Part shown: positions 35,083 to 43,689 of the stretch, piece after piece
How the letters are laid out: every line of letters starts with the position of its first letter
Position numbering within the stretch: position 1 is the first letter of the stretch
Assembly (NCBI GenBank): GCA_023666425.1
Contig: JAMPCA010000001.1
Location: 194,216-258,215, forward strand
Direction of reading: 5' to 3'
Source of the DNA: Muribaculaceae bacterium
Lineage (GTDB): Bacteria; Bacillota; Clostridia; Lachnospirales; Lachnospiraceae
DNA: 64,000 bases
Notes under the pieces: generated by a model
The model's input: the letters and a program-made list of their open reading frames with translations, nothing else
Told to the model about the DNA's origin: nothing
The model's database searches: none
Position numbers and translations under genes: made by a program

Positions 35083-36714
35083 CTATAAGGAGACATCAAT
35101 CGAAGCTCCCTCCACCGCGACTGCCGTCACCGCTGTACTTGCGCTGACTGCCGCGCCTGCCGGAGATCCCGTGGAAGTGCCAAGCTCTGCCGCCGGGGCG
35201 GAAGATGCCGCCGGAGCAGAAGATGCCGGGGCAGAGGATACCGCTCCGCTCCTGCCGGAGGTCGTGGCGCCGGAAGTCAGGGAGAGCACTCTGGCTCCGC
35301 TGTTGACTGCCGCCGCAATCTTCGCCGCGCCGGAGGCTACCGCTTCCCGCTCCTGCTGCAGCTTTTGGAAAAATGCCCTGAGATACTTGGAGTCCGCCTC
35401 CGCGATCGCCTGCTGCTCCTCCTGCCGGTGCTTGCGCTTTAACTCCTCTAAGTCTGCAGGATCCAGCTCCCTGCCGGACGACAAGGAATCCGCCAGCTCA
35501 TCCAGCCCCATATCCTCCAGCGTCTCCGCCATCATGTCCGAGAACTCATCCATGAGCTCCTCCATGCTGGCCGTCAAATCTAAAACCGGCGTCTGCATGG
35601 CTTCCGCCATCAGCTCCTCGAGATTTACATCTTCCAGAGGTACGCTCGTATCCGTCGCAACTGTATAGACCGGCGAAGCCTCTTCGGCCTGCTTCTCCAT
35701 GAGCATCTGCTCATCCTGCCACGCCTGCTCCATGCGGTCTTCTTCATCCGTGTCCCCTGCACAGACGCCTCCAAGTCCCTGGCCTCTTGCGGCAGCCGCC
35801 TCTTCCTCCTGCAGATGGCGCATCTTCTTTTTTGCCACCCGCTCCATCGCCTCCGCATGAACGAGCGCTGCCTGCAGGGACTGGTCGTCATATTTCCACC
35901 TCCTGCGGATCTGGACGGTCTTCTGTCTTGCCCGGATCAACACCTGCTTTGCATTGCTGGAGGTCTTCGCACTCAGAATCTGGGCGGAAATCTGCTTAAA
36001 ATTATAATAAAAACGCTTACTGTACTTTGATTTCTTCACATAGCGGCTCACACTCATGCCCGTGCTGATACTGCTCTTGGAAATCGCCTTTACGCTTTCC
36101 AGCAGCGCACTGTAATCCACCTCCGCCGCGTTTCCTGACGCCAGTCCGGATGCAGCCGCGCTGTTCTTCGCCGCGTTTCCGCTTCCCAGCACAGCAGCTG
36201 ACACACTTCCCGACGCAGAGGAACCACTATTTCCCGGGGTGCTTCCCGACGCAGAGGAACCACTATTTCCCGGGGTGCTTCCCGACGCAGAGGTATCGTC
36301 TCCCAGCACGCTCGCCGCCTCTCCGCTGCACTCCTTCATACTGGCCATGTTCTTCGCCGCCATGTACATCTTAAAATTCTTAGAGAGAAGAAAGCTCTCA
36401 TCCTTCGCCGGAACTTTCAGACCCCGCATAATGTTGTGGGCGATCCGGAGCGCCTTCATCTCATCGTTTGCTCCCCGCTGTGCGTTGTTCTGCTTCGCGT
36501 TCTTAAGCTGCTCAAAATATAATAACAGACCGGCCTCGGACGGCTCATAGCTCTCCTGCTCTTCCTCCTGCCGGACGACGCCGATACCACTTTCCCTGTC
36601 TGTTCCCAGTGTTATGTCATTCTCCTCCTGCAAAAACGCAGGAACATTTCCATAATCTGCCTCCGGTGCAAAATCCATTTGCCCCCATACGGCCGCATTT
36701 CCACCAATCTGCAT
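35083..36714 (-). CDS. Unknown repeat-containing, Ala/Ser/Glu-rich protein
   Basis: 543 residues with no signal peptide or membrane helix; family not recognised. It begins MQIGGNAAVWGQMDFAPE, has a conserved-looking helical block (ALRIAHNIMRGLKVPAKDES, KNFKMYMAAKNMASMKE), a Gly/Ser/Ala linker with a 12-residue repeat (GSTPGNSGSSAS), a basic block (VSRYVKKSKYSKRFYYNF, RARQKTVQIRRRWKYDD), then acidic coiled-coil-like stretches and an Ala/Ser-rich tail. CACGGAGGTGACAGT precedes the ATG. Its convergent neighbour is the HD-GYP gene, only ten bases away. The alternation of basic and acidic helical blocks suggests a structural or assembly role; this is inference only. Confidence 0.75.
   Translation of the reverse strand: MQIGGNAAVWGQMDFAPEADYGNVPAFLQEENDITLGTDRESGIGVVRQEEEQESYEPSEAGLLLYFEQLKNAKQNNAQRGANDEMKALRIAHNIMRGLKVPAKDESFLLSKNFKMYMAAKNMASMKECSGEAASVLGDDTSASGSTPGNSGSSASGSTPGNSGSSASGSVSAAVLGSGNAAKNSAAASGLASGNAAEVDYSALLESVKAISKSSISTGMSVSRYVKKSKYSKRFYYNFKQISAQILSAKTSSNAKQVLIRARQKTVQIRRRWKYDDQSLQAALVHAEAMERVAKKKMRHLQEEEAAAARGQGLGGVCAGDTDEEDRMEQAWQDEQMLMEKQAEEASPVYTVATDTSVPLEDVNLEELMAEAMQTPVLDLTASMEELMDEFSDMMAETLEDMGLDELADSLSSGRELDPADLEELKRKHRQEEQQAIAEADSKYLRAFFQKLQQEREAVASGAAKIAAAVNSGARVLSLTSGATTSGRSGAVSSAPASSAPAASSAPAAELGTSTGSPAGAAVSASTAVTAVAVEGASIDVSL
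36206..36293 (-). repeat. 36-base in-frame tandem repeat (2.4 copies)
   Basis: Two identical 36-base units (36206-36241, 36242-36277) and a 16-base partial third unit lie within the linker of the unknown protein and encode its GSTPGNSGSSAS repeats. Identical copies point to recent slippage; copy number may vary between strains. Confidence 0.9.
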
Positions 36715-36814
36715 ACTGTCACCTCCGTGTGAACTGCATAACCCGATTGTACTCCGTATCTTTTATATCGGATGCAGACCAGTGAAAATTAACCTCTTCC
36801 TATTATATTTTTCC

Positions 36815-37612
36815 TTAGTTCCCGGCGCTCTCATACCTTCTCGTCCCATAGCAGAACAGCGCATAGGCTATCGCGAAAAAGACCACGGCAATCACGCACT
36901 CCACGCCGATGACTGCTGCTCCCTTTCCCATGAGGAAATAGCTGGCCGGAAGATAGGCGACAAAGGCGAAGGGAATCACCCATGTAATCAGAAACTGTAC
37001 CACCTTACCGTAAATCTCCGTCGGATATTTGGCAAAGTTTGCCATTTCATATGCCACCTGCAGAAACGGTCCGCTCTGTTTCACCCAAAAGGCTAAGGAT
37101 GCAAAAAACAGCTTCACCGCTGTGTAGATCAGCGCCCCTGCCAGGATTGACACAAAAAACAACAGAATGTGTACCGCATCCACCGTCAGAATCCCCTTCG
37201 ACAGCGACATTCCCACCAGAATCGTCCCCACCAGGAGCTCTCCCAGCGCATCCGGCTGCAGCTTTTCGCAGATCACCTGAAAAAACACATTCATCGGTCT
37301 GAGCATATAGCGGTCAAAATCCCCGTCAATCACCATCCACCATGACACCAGCCAGATATTGTCCGTGAGCAGATGGTCGATGCCCCTCGGAATCTGCGCA
37401 AAGCCATAGATAAAAATCAACTGCTCCAGCGTCCAGCCCTGCAGGCTCGGAATCTGTTCAAACACCAGATACAAAAAGGCGATTCCCATGATCTGGGTAA
37501 AAAAGAAGCCAAACAGCCCCATCAGAAAATCCACTTTCGACTGCAATATCGTCTTTAAGAACTGGGACGCCAGCACCCGGTATAACCGGCCGTACCGTTT
37601 TAACTTTTTCAT
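36815..37612 (-). CDS. ABC-2 type transporter permease (COG3694-like)
   Basis: About 265 residues with six predicted membrane helices (FLMGLFGFFFTQIMGIAFLYL and AVIGVECVIAVVFFAIAYAL among them). DNIWLVSWWMVIDGDFDRYML is typical of the COG3694 permease paired with a COG4587 permease and a COG4586 ATPase. ATG 37612 follows GGGAGGG; the upstream in-frame ATG at 37633 lies inside the preceding gene. Third gene of an exporter operon with unknown cargo. Confidence 0.85.
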   Translation of the reverse strand: MKKLKRYGRLYRVLASQFLKTILQSKVDFLMGLFGFFFTQIMGIAFLYLVFEQIPSLQGWTLEQLIFIYGFAQIPRGIDHLLTDNIWLVSWWMVIDGDFDRYMLRPMNVFFQVICEKLQPDALGELLVGTILVGMSLSKGILTVDAVHILLFFVSILAGALIYTAVKLFFASLAFWVKQSGPFLQVAYEMANFAKYPTEIYGKVVQFLITWVIPFAFVAYLPASYFLMGKGAAVIGVECVIAVVFFAIAYALFCYGTRRYESAGN

Positions 37613-37616
37613 AACA

Positions 37617-38435
37617 TCACCCTCCCAATACAACCAGACGCTTTGTTACCTGCCGCCAGATCACACTCCCGAGTACATAGAGAAGCACGACCCACACCGC
37701 CTGCCGTCCAAGGACGAACAAAAGCTCTGCGCCCTCATACTTCCCGAGATAAATCATCACCGGCGTATAGACCATGGAGGAGAAGGGCAGAAAGTCAAAA
37801 ATCCTCTGCACCACCCCCGGGAAAAAGGAAAGCGGAATCAGCTGCCCCGTCAGAAAGGACAAAAGCGCCTCCTTCGCCATCTGCAATCCGAAGATATAGG
37901 TCGTAAAAAAAGCGATCATGCCAAAACAAAAGTCAAAAAGTACATAGATCAAAAAGCTCATAAACACGCTCACCAGAAACAGCAGGATATTTTCTATCCG
38001 CACCACCGGCTCGTGGAGCACCCGCACCTTATAGACCTCTAAGATGACCCATACGATCAGCCCCGGCATAAGGAAGTGGTAAACTGCCGTCCCGAAGGAC
38101 TGGGCTACAAGGCTGATCCGATAGTCCATCGGCTTGATCAGGTTCATCGCCACATTGCCCTTTACCACATCCTTACCCACAGTTTTTGAAATAGAGATCA
38201 TCACAAGGGAGGAGGCAATGTAGCTCATAAACACATATACCACCATCTCATGTCTCGTCAGCCCCCCAAGAGTCGCATTGTCCGCGCTCCCGTAAATCGC
38301 CATCCACAGATAGTAATTGATAAAAGAGGCGAACAGACTGCAGAACATATACAGATAAAATGCGCCCTTATATGCCATATTCCGCTTCAGCTCATTGGAC
38401 ACAAAGGGCAGATAGACCCGGAAAAACTTTCTCAT
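37617..38435 (-). CDS. ABC-2 type transporter permease (COG4587-like)
   Basis: 272 residues with six predicted membrane helices. NMAYKGAFYLYMFCSLFASF, TRHEMVVYVFMSYIASSLVM and VVKGNVAMNLIKPMDYR fit the COG4587 permease family. The gene lies between the ATPase (13 bases upstream) and the second permease (four bases downstream), giving a heteromeric exporter of two permeases and an ATPase dimer. Confidence 0.87.
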   Translation of the reverse strand: MRKFFRVYLPFVSNELKRNMAYKGAFYLYMFCSLFASFINYYLWMAIYGSADNATLGGLTRHEMVVYVFMSYIASSLVMISISKTVGKDVVKGNVAMNLIKPMDYRISLVAQSFGTAVYHFLMPGLIVWVILEVYKVRVLHEPVVRIENILLFLVSVFMSFLIYVLFDFCFGMIAFFTTYIFGLQMAKEALLSFLTGQLIPLSFFPGVVQRIFDFLPFSSMVYTPVMIYLGKYEGAELLFVLGRQAVWVVLLYVLGSVIWRQVTKRLVVLGG

Positions 38436-38448
38436 ACGCCGCCCCTTT

Positions 38449-39456
38449 CTACAGCCCGTGCTGATAGATCGCCTTGACGATCTCCGACAGTTCTGTCTCC
38501 TGCAAACGGATATCCTTCACCTCGCAGGCCGCCATGGCCGACGCAATTACCTCCGATACCTGCAGATCATTCTTGTCAAAAGTAATCGCAAGCTCATTAT
38601 TCTCTGCATCCACCGTCACGGAAAAAAGCGCCGCATCCACTCCCAGCGCCGCCTGCCAGTCCACATGCTTTGCCTGCTCTGTGGAGCGCACCTCCATAAT
38701 CACCTTCCGCTTTGTGCCATATGTATCCTTGAGATCGGCAAGACTTCCATCATAAATCTTCTTCCCCTCGTCGATCACAATAATCCTGCTGCACAGCTCC
38801 TCAATATCGCCGATATCATGCGTCGTAAGAATCACGGTCGTCCGGTATTTCTCATTGATCTCCCGAATGGCGTCGCGGATCTTGTCCTTGACCACCAGAT
38901 CCAGACCTATCGTCGGCTCGTCCAGATACAGCACCCTGGGATTGTGAATCAGCGCCGCCCCCAGATCCGCCCGCATCCTCTGTCCCAGCGACAGCGTCCG
39001 CACCGGATGGTCAAAAAATTCCGGCAGATCCAGCACCGCATTTAAAAAGTTCATCCGCTCCTTATAATCCTCGTCCGGCACATCGTATATCTCCTTAAGG
39101 ATCGTAAAGGACTCCGACAGCGGCAGATCCCACCACAGCTGCGTCCTCTGCCCAAACACCACGCCTATATTCTTCGCGTTCACCATCCGGTTCCTGCTGG
39201 GATCCACACCATTCACCATACACCGCCCGCTGGTGGGAGTGAGAATTCCCGTCATCATCTTGATTGTCGTAGACTTTCCCGCGCCGTTACTGCCGATATA
39301 GCCCACGATCTCGCCCTCGCCGATCGCAAAGGAAATGTCATTCACCGCCAGCTTTCTCACCTTCTCCGTGGAAAACAGACCCTTAACCGCTCCTTTTAGT
39401 CCCGGATACTTCTTCGGGGAGACAAACTCCTTCACAATATGCTCTACCTGAATCAT
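38449..39456 (-). CDS. ABC transporter ATPase (COG4586-like)
   Basis: 335 residues. Walker A GYIGSNGAGKSTTIKMM, signature TLSLGQRMRADLGAALI, Walker B PRVLYLDEPTIGLD and the H-loop ILTTHDIGDIEEL are all present. The N-terminal extension (FVSPKKYPGLKGAVKGLFS) and roughly 100-residue C-terminal extension are typical of the COG4586 group, which pairs with the two permeases downstream. Known relatives export viologens, drugs or unknown compounds. AAGGGAGGGATGTT precedes the ATG. Confidence 0.92.
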   Translation of the reverse strand: MIQVEHIVKEFVSPKKYPGLKGAVKGLFSTEKVRKLAVNDISFAIGEGEIVGYIGSNGAGKSTTIKMMTGILTPTSGRCMVNGVDPSRNRMVNAKNIGVVFGQRTQLWWDLPLSESFTILKEIYDVPDEDYKERMNFLNAVLDLPEFFDHPVRTLSLGQRMRADLGAALIHNPRVLYLDEPTIGLDLVVKDKIRDAIREINEKYRTTVILTTHDIGDIEELCSRIIVIDEGKKIYDGSLADLKDTYGTKRKVIMEVRSTEQAKHVDWQAALGVDAALFSVTVDAENNELAITFDKNDLQVSEVIASAMAACEVKDIRLQETELSEIVKAIYQHGL

Positions 39457-39479
39457 AACATCCCTCCCTTATTCCAGCC

Positions 39480-39527
39480 TCAAACAAGTGTTTGACCTAT
39501 TATACTGGAATCCGGGAGGGACTGCAA
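39480..39527 (-). promoter_or_regulatory. ABC exporter promoter with TetR-like operator
   Basis: On the minus strand TTGCAG (39522-39527), 17-base spacer, TATAAT (39499-39504). A perfect dyad TCAAACA-CT-TGTTTGA (39480-39495) starts three bases after the -10 box, over the transcription start, where a TetR-family repressor would block initiation. No TetR gene is in the window. Confidence 0.65.
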
Positions 39528-39555
39528 GTGTTTTTTAAGAAAATTTTCGTAACGC

Positions 39556-41748
39556 TTATTTTACTTCCAGCTCGTCTAACTGCTCATATCCTGCCTCCAT
39601 ATCGTAGGAGCGGAGCAGATAGCCGCCGTCTTTTTGATTGACGAGGTAAAAGCGGTTTCCCGCGTAGAGTCCCCGGGTCTTTGACTGATCCCAGCTGCTC
39701 TCCTCATCCATCTTCGCTTTCAGAAGCCTTACAAATTCACCGTCCTTCCATGTATAGAGCAGATAGCGTATCATATCCGCCCCTTCCTTTCTCCAGTCTG
39801 TCACGGAAAAGCCGATCAGATTTTTTCCCGCGTCCGCCAGTGCGCTCTTGTAATAGCCCGCCGCTTCACAGTATGTCCCGTCCACCGTAACCGTATCCAG
39901 TATCTTTAAATCCACCGGGTCAGAAATATCAAACATGACAATCTTTACGCCCAGCCGCTCACTGGTCTCAGGATCCGTCTCGTAGCCGATGCCCAGAAGC
40001 AGGCCGTCCCCGTAGGGATGCAGATAATCGGAAAATCCGCTGATCTCTATCTGCCCCAGCATTTTCGGATTTGCCGGGTCGGAGATATCCACCGCAAAAA
40101 GCGGGTCGGTATTGTGGTAGGTAATGAAATACGCCATATTGCCAATGTAGCGCGCCGCATAGACCTCCTCGCCCTCCGCGATGTGGCTGAGCGAGCCCAG
40201 CTCCTTTAGATTTTCGTCCAAAAGATACAGACGGTTCTCCGAGTTTGTGCTCCACTCCGTCGTCAGCACCCTGAGAACTCCGTTCCCCTCCGAAATTGCG
40301 AAGGTGTCCATCACTCCTCCCCTCACCGAGGCCGCCCCCACGCCATTTAAGATGCCATTCTTATAGGAAAACTTTGCGATGTCCGTATAGGTTTTTCCCT
40401 CACTGTCCCCTTCCGTCCACTCATAATCCTCAGAGTACAGATAGATTGCCCCGGTGCTCATGTAAATCTGCGCATAGTTGTTCATAAGCACCATATAGTC
40501 CACCGTCCTGTCCGGATTCTTCGTGTCCACCGAGGAGATAATCAGCTCGCCCGCCACCTGATCCTGCACATAAATACAGTCCGCCGCCGCTTTTTCTCCG
40601 TCAATCACCGGAATCGCCGCGCCCTGTTCCGTATCCTTCGTTTTTACCCCGTCATCATAAATCCGGTAATCAGAATACAGATCCTCGCGGGTAAACAGAT
40701 AAATATAATCTCCCACCTTGCGGGAATCGTAATAGCCGCCGTCCTGGCTTACCGTTCCGGCAAGCACGCCCCCGTTGCGCCCCGCAATATCATAAGTCTG
40801 CAGCTCAACCGTCATATTTTCATTCACATAGTACGCGTCCACGACATCTGCCATTGGCTTATCGCTGCTCCATACATCTTCTGTGCCGGAGGATACCGCA
40901 TCCGTCTCCAGATTACTCTCCCTTTTCTGCACAATCAGATACAGTCTGTCTCCATCGACATACATCTCGCAAATGTCTGCTCCCGTATCCAGTTTCGGCT
41001 CTATCTCCGCCACCGTCTTCATCTTATCGCCGCGAATGTCCACAAGGCTGACTTTTTCGCCCGTCTGCACATAGAGATAGCTGCCATCATTTTTGATGAA
41101 ATCGCTCTCATCCACGCCCTCGACCTGCGTGTTGGTTTTGGAGAAATCGCCGTCCTGCACGTCCATCTCTGACCTTGCATCCGCAATCTCCTCGACTTCC
41201 TTTTGGTTTTCCTGCGCGGACGTTGCGGCATATTCTGCGCCATTCTCCGCTACACCGTCTGTCGTGTTAAATATCATGTCGTCGTAGTCCCACACATATC
41301 TGCCTGCACTGTTCTCTATGGCCGCATAGACCTCCTCATAGTCCGATGCCAGCCGGTAACTTCCCACAGTCGCTTTCTTGGGAAGCTTCACAGGCTCCGC
41401 CTCACCCGCATCTGCTCCCACATCTGCTCCAAGGCCTGCATCCGCTCCTCCGGCCAGCGCCTCCTCCGGTACCGCGCCCGCATCTGCTCCTCCGCTCATG
41501 CTGCTGTCTGCATCGCCCTGCATGATTTTTCCGTAGATTCCCGCCCCTCCCATCGCTGCGACAAGGACGATAACAGCGGCCGCCTCCGCCAGACGGCGCA
41601 CGGAAAATGTCCTGCGCGCCTGCTTCTTTCCGCGCAGCTGCTCCTTCACCCGCTCCGGCTCCAGAGACTCCGGGATACGGATATCTTCCGACGACTCCTC
41701 AATCTGCTTCATAAGTCTCTCCATCTCTTTCCTGCTCTGTTCTTCCAT
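39556..41748 (-). CDS. Membrane-anchored beta-propeller protein, probable anti-sigma partner
   Basis: About 730 residues: a cytoplasmic N-terminus of about 45 residues (EDIRIPESLEPERVKEQLRG), one membrane helix near 50-72 (AAAVIVLVAAMGGAGIYG), then a large extracellular domain of the secreted beta-propeller type (PF09826-like) with repeated blades such as SYLYVQTGEKVSLVDI, DYIYLFTREDLYSD and YFITYHNTDPLFAVDISDP. The IPESLEPE motif before the helix resembles the short cytoplasmic sigma-binding segments of Clostridia anti-sigma factors, and the gene directly follows an ECF sigma gene. I infer that it senses something outside with the propeller and controls the sigma factor. ATG 41748 (GGGGGA eight bases upstream) is preferred over 41763. 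Confidence 0.82.
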   Translation of the reverse strand: MEEQSRKEMERLMKQIEESSEDIRIPESLEPERVKEQLRGKKQARRTFSVRRLAEAAAVIVLVAAMGGAGIYGKIMQGDADSSMSGGADAGAVPEEALAGGADAGLGADVGADAGEAEPVKLPKKATVGSYRLASDYEEVYAAIENSAGRYVWDYDDMIFNTTDGVAENGAEYAATSAQENQKEVEEIADARSEMDVQDGDFSKTNTQVEGVDESDFIKNDGSYLYVQTGEKVSLVDIRGDKMKTVAEIEPKLDTGADICEMYVDGDRLYLIVQKRESNLETDAVSSGTEDVWSSDKPMADVVDAYYVNENMTVELQTYDIAGRNGGVLAGTVSQDGGYYDSRKVGDYIYLFTREDLYSDYRIYDDGVKTKDTEQGAAIPVIDGEKAAADCIYVQDQVAGELIISSVDTKNPDRTVDYMVLMNNYAQIYMSTGAIYLYSEDYEWTEGDSEGKTYTDIAKFSYKNGILNGVGAASVRGGVMDTFAISEGNGVLRVLTTEWSTNSENRLYLLDENLKELGSLSHIAEGEEVYAARYIGNMAYFITYHNTDPLFAVDISDPANPKMLGQIEISGFSDYLHPYGDGLLLGIGYETDPETSERLGVKIVMFDISDPVDLKILDTVTVDGTYCEAAGYYKSALADAGKNLIGFSVTDWRKEGADMIRYLLYTWKDGEFVRLLKAKMDEESSWDQSKTRGLYAGNRFYLVNQKDGGYLLRSYDMEAGYEQLDELEVK

Positions 41749-41766
41749 AATTCGTTCCCCCATCTA

Positions 41767-42294
41767 TTAACTACTCAAAAGCTGACAGCTCATCCGTTTT
41801 AGCGCGCGGCTCTCCCGGGAACGCACCGTGTTCTCATTCATGCCCAGTGCCTCCGCGATTTCCCTTGTGCGGTAGCCAAAAAATACATGCAGACCCACGA
41901 TCCGCCTGTCCTCCTCCGGCAGCTGAAAAAATGCCTGCCGCACCTGCAGGGACTCCTCCCTCTCATCGCTCCAGCAATCCTTCGGCGGCCCCTCCGCTTC
42001 CATCAGATCTTCCGTGAGCTCTCCTCCCTGACGATAGTACTCCCGCATTCGCTGATTACATTTATTCGCCACGATCCGGTACATCCAGCCCGCAAAAGAC
42101 TCCTCTTTTTTCAGCTGTCCAATCGTGGCAAAAGCGTCCGCCACCGCCTCACTGACGGCGTCCTCTGCGTCCGCCGGCCTTTTTAATGTATACAGCGCAT
42201 AGGCATACAGCTTTTTATATACCTGCGCGTACAATTCGCCGAAGGCCTCCACATCGCCCCTCTTTGCCCTCTTTACCAATAACCGTTCTTCCAT
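41767..42294 (-). CDS. ECF-type RNA polymerase sigma factor
   Basis: 175 residues with region 2 (EAFGELYAQVYKKLYAYALY, DAEDAVSEAVADAFATI, SFAGWMYRIVANKC) and region 4 (LPEEDRRIVGLHVFFGYRTR, IAEALGMNENTVRSR). It is followed after 18 bases by the membrane-anchored beta-propeller protein and preceded by the serpin gene 27 bases upstream, all in one operon. Membrane-anchored partners normally hold such sigma factors inactive until an outside signal arrives. Confidence 0.92.
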   Translation of the reverse strand: MEERLLVKRAKRGDVEAFGELYAQVYKKLYAYALYTLKRPADAEDAVSEAVADAFATIGQLKKEESFAGWMYRIVANKCNQRMREYYRQGGELTEDLMEAEGPPKDCWSDEREESLQVRQAFFQLPEEDRRIVGLHVFFGYRTREIAEALGMNENTVRSRESRALKRMSCQLLSS

Positions 42295-42321
42295 AGATTT
42301 CCCCGTAATCCTTTATCAGTC

Positions 42322-43614
42322 TCACTTACTTTCCATATCCTGCATAACGCCGAGAAACAGCGGTATATGATTCTCGCAATCCACAATCATGTACACAAAG
42401 GGACGGTTCAGATATACCTCCTTTACCATCATCGCAGCTCCACAATCATACTCCACCGCAGTCGCAGCTCCGGCTCTCGTGCCCGCCTCGTCCACCGCCA
42501 TATAGGTCTTATGGATGACTTTTGAAATGTAAAGGTTTCCGTCCGCGCAGGTTCCCATGCCCGTAAAATCTGCCAGCTCTGCGTCAAAGGCGTCGCTCAT
42601 TCCCATGTCCGCAAGAACCTCACCCAGCTCCGTACCGTACTCTGCCTGAAATTTGGGCAGCATAGTCACAACCGGCTCCTGGCTCTCATTTTCCAACAGT
42701 CTGCCCAGCTCCTCTCCCGTTAGCGTTCGCAGATAATCCTCCATGGACAATCCCTCTTCGGGGAGCAGGGCGACAAAGGCATAACTCTTATCCTCCCCGT
42801 TGTCCTTATAGTACTTTGCAAAACCGGTCTCATTGTCCCCCTCGAGATAATGGAACTCCTCGCCGTACATAACCTTCACGTTCTGCTCGCGGCCGTCCTC
42901 CGTAGTAAAAATCTCCTGCCCTGTCTGATCCTTCCTGTAGGGTTCCTGCCACTTCGCGTCAAATGCCACCGCATTGATTAAATATGCCGCCGCATTCGGA
43001 TTCATCTCACTCAAAAGCTGTGGAATCATTTTATCGGTGTTCTCCATGACCCAGCCGTTCACCTGCTCCTTCGCCTTATTGTCAAAGGGAAGCATATAGA
43101 TTTCTGCATCATAATTGTCCACATTCGCCTGCAGAAAATCCTCCTCAATTTTCATTTCCTTTGACTCATTCAGCCAGATGGAATCCGCTATGTGCAGCTT
43201 ATAATTTTTCCCGGAGGGAAGCTCTCTGATATAGTTCCCGAGGAACTGGTTCATGCTCTCCTCCTCCACGCCAACTACGCTCTCCATCTGCTCCCGCGTT
43301 GCGCCCTGCGCGCCGCTCTCCGCCATTCCCAGCGCACACAGCACCGATACCGGGGACAGCAGAATATTTTCATCTGCCCCGCAGCTTCGCAACAGTTCCA
43401 CGGAAAAATCCATCACCGCTGCCTTCGCCGCCTCCTGCTGCCTGCTGCCCTGACTCTGCTCCTTCACCGTTTCCTCCTTCCCGTTGTCCTGACTCTGCGC
43501 ATCCACTGTCCTTAGGGGCGTCAGGTCTGCCGTCAGGCTGGCGCTTTTCCCGCAGCCCGCCAATAACAGCACCGACAGCAGCGCCGCCGACACGCGCAAC
43601 TCTCTCCTCCTCAT
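42322..43614 (-). CDS. Serpin (serine protease inhibitor) lipoprotein
   Basis: 430 residues. A lipoprotein signal peptide with lipobox LLAGC (Cys21) anchors it outside the membrane; a 45-residue polar linker follows. The body is a full serpin fold: NILLSPVSVLCALGMAESGA, LINAVAFDAKWQEPY, VTMLPKFQAEYG, VIHKTYMAVDEAGTRAGAAT and VYLNRPFVYMIVDCE. The hinge of the reactive loop (GTRAGAATAV) has the small residues needed for loop insertion, so it should be inhibitory. By counting from the hinge or from NRPF the cleavage point falls at Gly or Ala in DCGAAMM, which suggests elastase- or subtilisin-like target proteases. AAAGGAGG precedes the ATG. First gene of the serpin-sigma-propeller operon. Confidence 0.93.
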   Translation of the reverse strand: MRRRELRVSAALLSVLLLAGCGKSASLTADLTPLRTVDAQSQDNGKEETVKEQSQGSRQQEAAKAAVMDFSVELLRSCGADENILLSPVSVLCALGMAESGAQGATREQMESVVGVEEESMNQFLGNYIRELPSGKNYKLHIADSIWLNESKEMKIEEDFLQANVDNYDAEIYMLPFDNKAKEQVNGWVMENTDKMIPQLLSEMNPNAAAYLINAVAFDAKWQEPYRKDQTGQEIFTTEDGREQNVKVMYGEEFHYLEGDNETGFAKYYKDNGEDKSYAFVALLPEEGLSMEDYLRTLTGEELGRLLENESQEPVVTMLPKFQAEYGTELGEVLADMGMSDAFDAELADFTGMGTCADGNLYISKVIHKTYMAVDEAGTRAGAATAVEYDCGAAMMVKEVYLNRPFVYMIVDCENHIPLFLGVMQDMESK

Positions 43615-43642
43615 ACAAAAAACCTCCTTTCAAGCCCTTCTG

Positions 43643-43670
43643 CTTATACAGTGTCTTAAAAAGAGGTTTT
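43643..43670 (-). promoter_or_regulatory. Candidate ECF-type promoter before the serpin
   Basis: AAAACC (complement of 43665-43670) and GTATAAG (complement of 43643-43649) are 15 bases apart. The AAC-type -35 element is typical of ECF promoters and would allow autoregulation by the sigma factor of this operon. Based on one site only. Confidence 0.35.
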
Positions 43671-43689
43671 TGATGCATTTTATTTGAAT

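Noticed and set aside
35171-35668. Ala/Ser-rich plus-strand frame
   Set aside because: Mirror of the Ala/Ser-rich tail of the minus-strand unknown protein, whose frame is longer and has a good ribosome site.
36206-36293. Repeated 36-base units resembling a CRISPR array
   Set aside because: The units are directly adjacent without spacers, in frame inside a coding region, and encode a 12-residue linker repeat.
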